Shown one piece after another: positions 5,477 to 9,551 of a stretch of 9,551 nucleotides of DNA. Below the pieces are notes generated by a model. It ran no database searches. It saw only the letters and a list, made by a program, of their open reading frames with translations, and was not told where the DNA came from. Origin of the DNA: Streptomyces sp. NRRL F-5630 (lineage in GTDB: Bacteria; Actinomycetota; Actinomycetes; Streptomycetales; Streptomycetaceae); the NCBI RefSeq assembly GCF_000719475.1, contig NZ_JOGO01000121.1:1-9551 (forward strand), read 5' to 3'. Position numbers and translations under genes: made by a program. Numbering within the stretch: position 1 is the first letter of the stretch; each line of letters opens with the position of its first letter.

Positions 5477-7328
5477 CACTCTGCTCGCAGAGCTCGACAG
5501 TCTGCACCCCCGGCAGCGGGCCGCCGTTCTCCACGACGGCAACGTCGTCCTCCGAGCCGGCCCCGGAAGCGGGAAGACGCGCACCCTCGTCGCCCGGATC
5601 GCCTACGTCCTCCAGACACAGATCTCGCCCTTCCGCGGCGTCGCCTGCATCACCTACACCAACCCGGCAGCCGAGGAGATCCGCCGCCGCGTCCACCGCA
5701 GCGGCGTGCGCGCCGAGGGGCGAATCACCTGCTCCACCGTGCACGCCTTCTGCCTGAACGAGATCCTGCGCGCCTTCGGACACCTGACCGGGCAGCCGGC
5801 GCCTGAGGCGGGACACGTCCTCAGCAAGGCGGCCATCGAGGCGCTTCTGCAGCGCTGCTTCGACCAGGTCGGCATCGGCGAGGTCCTCGCCCAGCACCGC
5901 GTGCCCCAGAGCACCAAGATCCGCCGGGCCCTGGCCTGCAACGAGGCCCTCGACAGTTTCGACCCACGGGAGGTCCAGGCCGCACGCCTCTACGACGAAC
6001 AGCTCATCCTCCGAGGCGAGATCGACTTCGAGGCCATGGTCATCCGGGCCGTGCACCTCGTCAGAGAGCACGCACATGTCCGCGACCTCCTGCGGGCCCG
6101 CTTCCCCCACCTCGTCGTCGACGAGTACCAAGACCTCGGCGGAGTCCTTCACGAACTCGTCCTCGCCCTACGCGACCTGGCCGGCATCACCGTCTTCGCC
6201 GTCGGTGACACCGACCAGTCCGTCTACGGCTTCACCGGCGCCGACGCCAAGTACCTGACCGAACTGGCAGACCGAGAGGACTTCCGCGACCTCGAACTCG
6301 AGGTCAACTACCGCAGCGGCCAGGACATCATCACCGCCGCCGAAGCCGCCCTCGGATTCCCCCGAGGTCGCCTCGCCTGCGAAGGCGCACCCCCCGGCGA
6401 CGTCAACCTCGAACAGGTCGAGGGAGGCCTCCAAGACCACGCCCGAGTGACCTGCGACCTCGTCGAACAGGCACAGAGCAAGGGCATCAGCCCCGAGCGG
6501 ATCGCCATCCTCTACCCCGCTCGCGGTCGCCTGCTCGACGACGTACGCCGTGAACTCACCCGACGCGAGCTGGACTTCCGGCACGAGGGCGACGACAAGC
6601 TTCCCGTCGGCAGCCTCTCCCGCTTCGTCCAGCGCTGTGCCGCCCGCGCCGTCACCAACTACCAGATCCACGCCGCATCCGGCGCCGACCGCGCCGACAT
6701 GCTGCGCCGTGCACAAGCGCCGTCCCTTGCCTCCCTCGCGCGCACCCTCACCACACTGCGCACCGAGGCTCGGCTCGCCCCGCCTTCCTCACGGCTCTTC
6801 TTGCCCAGGGCTCTTCAACAGTGCCTTGACCCCGAGGAGCTCTACCCGGCCGACGCACCGGCCCTCACCTGGCTGGAGCAGTTGCGCGCCGGCCTGGCTC
6901 TCGACGAGGTAGCCGCTGGGCACCCTGATCAGGACAACACGAGCAGCCTCGACGGCCTGGCCGGTCTGTGCCGGTCCAAGGGTTTTGTGCTCCAAGACCT
7001 CGCCCACGGCGAGGAAGTTGTCGGGAAGGTCCTGCTCGCCACCTACCACGCGGCCAAGGGCCGAGAGTTCGACACGGTGGTTCTGCCGGGCCTGCTCCAA
7101 GGCCTCATCCCGCGCGACGTCCCCAGCGGGAAGCAGTGGCGGAAGCCCACGGCGGCGGAGCTTGAGGAGCAACGGCGCACCTTCTACGTCGCCCTCACCC
7201 GTGCCGAGTCGACCGTGAACATGATCGTCGGCCCCGGGTACGAGACCAAGAACGGATACTGGATGTCCTTTGGGCCCTCAGACTTCGTGATCGAGATGGT
7301 GCGGCGCCTTCCCGAAGAAAAGACCTGA
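5463..7328 (+). CDS. gajB: UvrD/Rep-family SF1A helicase, GajB-like (Gabija defence)
   Basis: A 621-aa helicase partner of the upstream nuclease. All superfamily 1A motifs are visible: Q-motif LHPRQRAAV (14-22), Walker A AGPGSGKT (32-39), Ia ITYTNPAAEEI (63-73), Ib STVHAF (91-96), II VVDEYQDL (218-225), III VGDTDQSVYGFTGA (247-260), IV VNYRS (281-285), V LLATYHAAKGREFDTVVLPG (524-543) and VI RRTFYVALTRAE (571-582). GajB is thought to sense DNA ends or single strands produced during phage replication and to activate GajA. The ATG at 5463 lies inside the 3' end of gajA (14-bp overlap) with a modest ggcagg upstream, so translation is probably coupled. It is longer than the founding GajB (about 490 aa), with a longer 2A/2B region around residues 380-500. 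A generic DNA-repair UvrD paralogue is unlikely given the tight pairing with an OLD nuclease. Confidence 0.9.
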   Translation: MQVSDTLLAELDSLHPRQRAAVLHDGNVVLRAGPGSGKTRTLVARIAYVLQTQISPFRGVACITYTNPAAEEIRRRVHRSGVRAEGRITCSTVHAFCLNEILRAFGHLTGQPAPEAGHVLSKAAIEALLQRCFDQVGIGEVLAQHRVPQSTKIRRALACNEALDSFDPREVQAARLYDEQLILRGEIDFEAMVIRAVHLVREHAHVRDLLRARFPHLVVDEYQDLGGVLHELVLALRDLAGITVFAVGDTDQSVYGFTGADAKYLTELADREDFRDLELEVNYRSGQDIITAAEAALGFPRGRLACEGAPPGDVNLEQVEGGLQDHARVTCDLVEQAQSKGISPERIAILYPARGRLLDDVRRELTRRELDFRHEGDDKLPVGSLSRFVQRCAARAVTNYQIHAASGADRADMLRRAQAPSLASLARTLTTLRTEARLAPPSSRLFLPRALQQCLDPEELYPADAPALTWLEQLRAGLALDEVAAGHPDQDNTSSLDGLAGLCRSKGFVLQDLAHGEEVVGKVLLATYHAAKGREFDTVVLPGLLQGLIPRDVPSGKQWRKPTAAELEEQRRTFYVALTRAESTVNMIVGPGYETKNGYWMSFGPSDFVIEMVRRLPEEKT

Positions 7329-7577
7329 CCAGGCGGGCGCGTCCGGCCCCGGTCCGTCTGGCGGGAGTCCGGGTACCCCTCTTCCCCGCTGGTAGCGGCC
7401 CGGGGACTCACGATGGTGGGGGAGCAGTCAAAGGTTGTCCCAGGAGCCCTCACGCTCGGAGGGCGGCCCGAACCGCTTGATCGACCAGCGGGTGCAGCAC
7501 CCCAGCGCGCGCACGCGGACCGGCGCGCCCCACCCCCTTCTCCTGCCCGAAGCGGAGAAGAGCGCGGCATCGGCGGC

Positions 7578-7838
7578 TCAGCCCCGGTACGGAGGCACAT
7601 CCAGCGCCTCGCCCGCGCGGGCCTTCGCCGCGGCGATGCTGCCGACGTCGCGCGCTTCGCGGAGCGCGGCGTCACGAGCCGGGCCTGCGGGCATCGCTCC
7701 CACCATCGCGGCGAGTTGCCGCACCGCCGTGCCACGCTGCTCGGCCGGCACCTCTGCGGGCCCCTCCCGCGCCCGCTCCACCCAGGCGCGCATCACCGCC
7801 TCCTCGCCGCTTCCCTCGCGCCTGTCCACTTCGCCCAC
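7578..7838 (-). CDS. Small protein of unknown function
   Basis: An 86-aa frame beginning at a GTG (7838-7836), preceded by a strong ribosome binding site (gagggaggg, about 3 nt spacing). It reads as an alanine-rich, alternating charged helical protein (for example AEQRGTAVRQLAAMVGAMPA, then RDAALREARDVGSIAAAKA, ending DVPPYRG). There is no signal peptide, membrane segment or cysteine motif. It starts 40 bp past the stop of the broken helicase on the same strand, so it was probably the second gene of that operon and now depends on read-through or its own promoter. No family is recognised. The 249 bp between its stop and gajB (7329-7577) hold no gene I can support, only a small hairpin (ccgct 7386-7390, agcgg 7394-7398), so the two converging operons have no obvious strong terminator between them. 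Confidence 0.55.
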   Translation of the reverse strand: MGEVDRREGSGEEAVMRAWVERAREGPAEVPAEQRGTAVRQLAAMVGAMPAGPARDAALREARDVGSIAAAKARAGEALDVPPYRG

Positions 7839-7878
7839 AGGCCCTCCCTCGTTCCGCGCTCCGATTCACGCCCGCCCG

Positions 7879-8996
7879 TCATCCTGCCCAGGGGATGCCG
7901 AGTGCGGTGAGCTGTTTGCGTTCGTCCTCGCTCAGCCCGTCGAACCGGCTCTTCGCGTTCGAGACCCACACGCCGAGGCGTACGTCGACGTCCTCGCCGT
8001 CCACGCTCACGGTCTCGATGTGCTTGCGGGGGACGGGCCTCTCAGCGCCTTCCCGCTCGACCCACTGCGTGAGGGCCGCAAGGCCGCGCTGAAAGGCCGC
8101 TCGCGCCGTCGCCGACCGCTTCCCGCTCCCCGCCGCCCCCGAGCCCTCCACGGCCCCCTCCGGCGCCTTCTCGGTGGGCCGGAGCCCGAGGGCTTCGAGC
8201 CGGCGCTTCTGCTCTACGGACAGCGCCCCCCCATACCCGCGGCTCCTGCTGCCGCGCGACCCACGCCCCCAGGTCGTCGCCGTCGATGCGTACCCCGGGC
8301 GCGATCTGCGGCGCGCGTCCGCCGGGCTCGTCGGCGGCCAGGAGCACGAGTTGCCGGTAGCAGCGCTGCCAGTCCAACGGCCACGGGCAATCCCAGTCCT
8401 CATCCACCGCCCGCAGCTGCGCGGCGCGCGCGGCGGCCCGCTCCGAGTTCTTCCCCAGCCCACCCGGGCGGCGCAGATTCGCCATGAGGTCCCCGACGCG
8501 CACGACGTCCTCGCCCTCGCCGTCGCCCCAGGTCTCGCGCCTGCGGGGGGCGAGGTGCCCGTGCGCGGCCCGGTAGGAGCGAAGGGCGGCGAGCGTACGC
8601 TCCCACGCCTCTTCCTGCGGTTCCCACACCATGCCCTCGGCGTCGAGCAGACAGAGCCAGCTGCACAGGGTTCGTGGTGGAGCGCACCTTGAGGTTCCAC
8701 AGCTCCGGGTCGTCCTGGAGCGAGCACACCGCAACCGCCGGTCCCATGTGCCCGGCCGCGCGCCACGCCTGCACCGTCTGAGTCAGAAGGTCCAGCGTCG
8801 GCACCAGCACGAGAATGCGGCCCTTGGGCACAAGGCGCTTTGCCGACGCCGCCGCAATGATGGTCTTTCCCGTTCCGCACGCGGCGTGCACCTGCCCGCG
8901 CAGGCCATTAACGGGAATGCCGCCCGGCGGGATATCGAGACCGCGCACAATGGCAGCAACGGCCTCGATCTGATGGTCACGCAGTTTCACGGCCAT
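7879..8996 (-). pseudogene. Broken DEAD/DEAH-box helicase with helicase-associated (HA) repeats
   Basis: The start is clear: ATG at 8996-8994 behind aaggag at about 9 nt. The first 110 residues are a normal SF2 N-terminus: LRDHQIEAV (5-13), Walker A ACGTGKT (39-45), LVPTLDLLTQT (64-74) and CSLQDDPELW (91-100). After NPVQLAL (about 8650) the sequence jumps to another frame that begins directly with a first HA repeat (LLDAEGMVWEPQEEAW). Motifs II, III and the whole second RecA domain (IV-VI) are absent: an internal deletion of several hundred residues. A second lesion is one extra base in a run of seven C (8226-8232; G7 in the gene). Removing it restores VWGALSVEQKRRLEALG and leads through the third HA repeat (VRLGVWVSNAKSRFDGLSED) to the TGA at 7881-7879. 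HA-repeat helicases are typical next to telomeres of Streptomyces linear replicons. This one cannot hydrolyse ATP or translocate. Confidence 0.82.
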
Positions 8997-9009
8997 TCCC
9001 GTGTTCTCC

Positions 9010-9395
9010 TTTTCGCGGAATGTGGCGCGCAATCTGAAATGAAAGTCCGGCGCGGAGGGTGGCCCGGGGTGTGGTGTCTGTTCCCAGACTCTACACAGCC
9101 AAGCATCGTGATGCATCACCCGCGCGCCATGTTCCCGCCTCAGGGTGATACATGGCCGAATCTCGCCCCGACGCGGCGAGTTGTGGTGTATGCTGGCGGG
9201 GGTATTCGTGAACGTGGCCGACTGGTTCCGAGGTTGAGGGAGGGATTCGGGTGGAGCGCAGCGGAGCCCGTCACTGCGGTGGGCCGGCACTCCGTCAGGC
9301 CGATGGTCCGCCATTTCCGTTGTGGAGGTGATGACTGGGAATCCCAAGCCCTACACAGGCGCGAGCGTGATGCACCTCCCCCTGCTGCCAGCCCC
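9010..9395. other. Subtelomeric non-coding stretch rich in inverted repeats
   Basis: No protein-like frame on either strand. The left part must contain the promoter and leader of the helicase gene, though no convincing -35/-10 pair stands out. It holds several inverted repeats: gtgatgcatcac (9108-9119, perfect); gccatgt 9126-9132 with acatggc 9150-9156; ctcgcc 9162-9167 with ggcgag 9175-9180; and ggaggtg 9324-9330 with cacctcc 9373-9379, enclosing a tggga/tccca hairpin (9336-9346). A related block occurs twice: ctacacag...gtgatgca at 9091-9115 and again at 9351-9374. These could be internal telomere palindromes that have drifted. Confidence 0.5.
9108..9119. promoter_or_regulatory. 12-bp perfect palindrome upstream of the helicase gene
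   Basis: gtgatgcatcac is an exact palindrome 112 bp upstream of the helicase start. It may be an operator for the helicase promoter or part of the subtelomeric palindrome series. Part of it (gtgatgca) recurs at 9367-9374 in the second copy of the surrounding block. Confidence 0.3.
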
Positions 9396-9551
9396 AGCAC
9401 CCGCGCTTGCGCGGGTGCTCCCAATTCGCGCTTGCGCGAATTGACTCGCTTTTAGGATTCCGCTTGCGGAATTCAATTCCCGCGCTTGCGCGGGAATTTG
9501 GCGGAGCGTCAGTGGAGCCTCACTACCGCGCGGCTTGCCGCGCGGTATCCC
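9396..9551. repeat. Probable telomere of a linear replicon: five CTTG-centred palindromes
   Basis: Five successive palindromes, each with perfect arms around a TT centre flanked by C and G, so every tip is a CTTG loop on the plus strand. Arms: 9396-9406/9409-9419 (11 bp), 9422-9431/9434-9443 (10 bp), 9457-9463/9466-9472 (7 bp), 9475-9485/9488-9498 (11 bp) and 9524-9534/9537-9547 (11 bp). The outermost ends 4 nt before the window edge. Streptomyces telomeres are series of tightly spaced palindromes at the extreme end, folded by the 3' overhang and patched with a terminal protein as primer. The plus strand here would be that 3' overhang. The end does not show the archetypal outermost sequence ccgcggagcgg, so it would be a non-archetypal type. 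No terminal-protein gene lies in the window. Alternative: a palindrome-rich array at a contig edge of other origin. Confidence 0.8.

Noticed and set aside
7386..7398. Terminator between gajB and the minus-strand genes
   Set aside because: Only a 5-bp stem with a 3-nt loop and no T-run; too weak to call.
8631..9455. 274-codon plus-strand frame reaching into the telomere
   Set aside because: Antisense to the helicase start and running through the terminal palindromes; no coding character.
9396..9547. CRISPR array
   Set aside because: Repeats are self-complementary with different arms and there are no unique spacers of constant length; the arrangement is that of telomeric hairpins.

Overview
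The window is very GC-rich, with coding sequence strongly biased to G/C at third codon positions, GTG as well as ATG starts, and G/A-rich ribosome binding sites. Together with the gene families present this points to a Streptomyces (or close actinomycete) replicon. The right edge carries five consecutive near-perfect palindromes (9396-9547), each centred on CTTG and the outermost ending 4 nt before the last base. This has the architecture of a linear-replicon telomere, so the window most likely is one end of a linear plasmid or, less likely, of a linear chromosome.

Layout from left to right. (1) 1-283 holds no convincing gene, apart from a hairpin and a possible gene start at the very edge. 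(2) 284-1479, minus strand: a theta-replication pair, repA (primase-like initiator) and repB (small double helix-turn-helix protein), translationally coupled by a GTGA overlap. (3) 1532-1650: the probable origin, two 34-bp direct repeats 84 bp apart around an 11-bp-stem hairpin. (4) 1700-3445: a graveyard. It holds a degenerate short reading frame, a 15-bp-stem terminator, the 3' end of a hemopexin-repeat gene (minus), the 3' end of a DUF1917/Bles03-like gene (plus) joined head to head to it at about 2328, and decayed zinc-ribbon-like fragments. (5) 3488-7328, plus strand: a two-gene operon of an OLD-family ATPase/TOPRIM nuclease and a UvrD-like superfamily 1 helicase overlapping by 14 bp, the composition of the Gabija anti-phage system. 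(6) 7578-8996, minus strand: an 86-aa protein of unknown function and, upstream of it, a wrecked DEAD/DEAH helicase with helicase-associated (HA) repeats, which has an internal deletion and a one-base frameshift. (7) 9010-9551: inverted-repeat-rich subtelomeric DNA and the telomere.

How it fits together: internal theta replication (RepA/RepB at the repeats) plus protein-primed end patching at the telomere would maintain a linear replicon. The only complete accessory function is the Gabija-like operon, which would protect the host from phage. Truncated genes between the replication and defence modules, and the broken helicase beside the telomere, indicate that the arm has been rearranged repeatedly. 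No tRNA, rRNA, CRISPR array or intact insertion sequence was seen.
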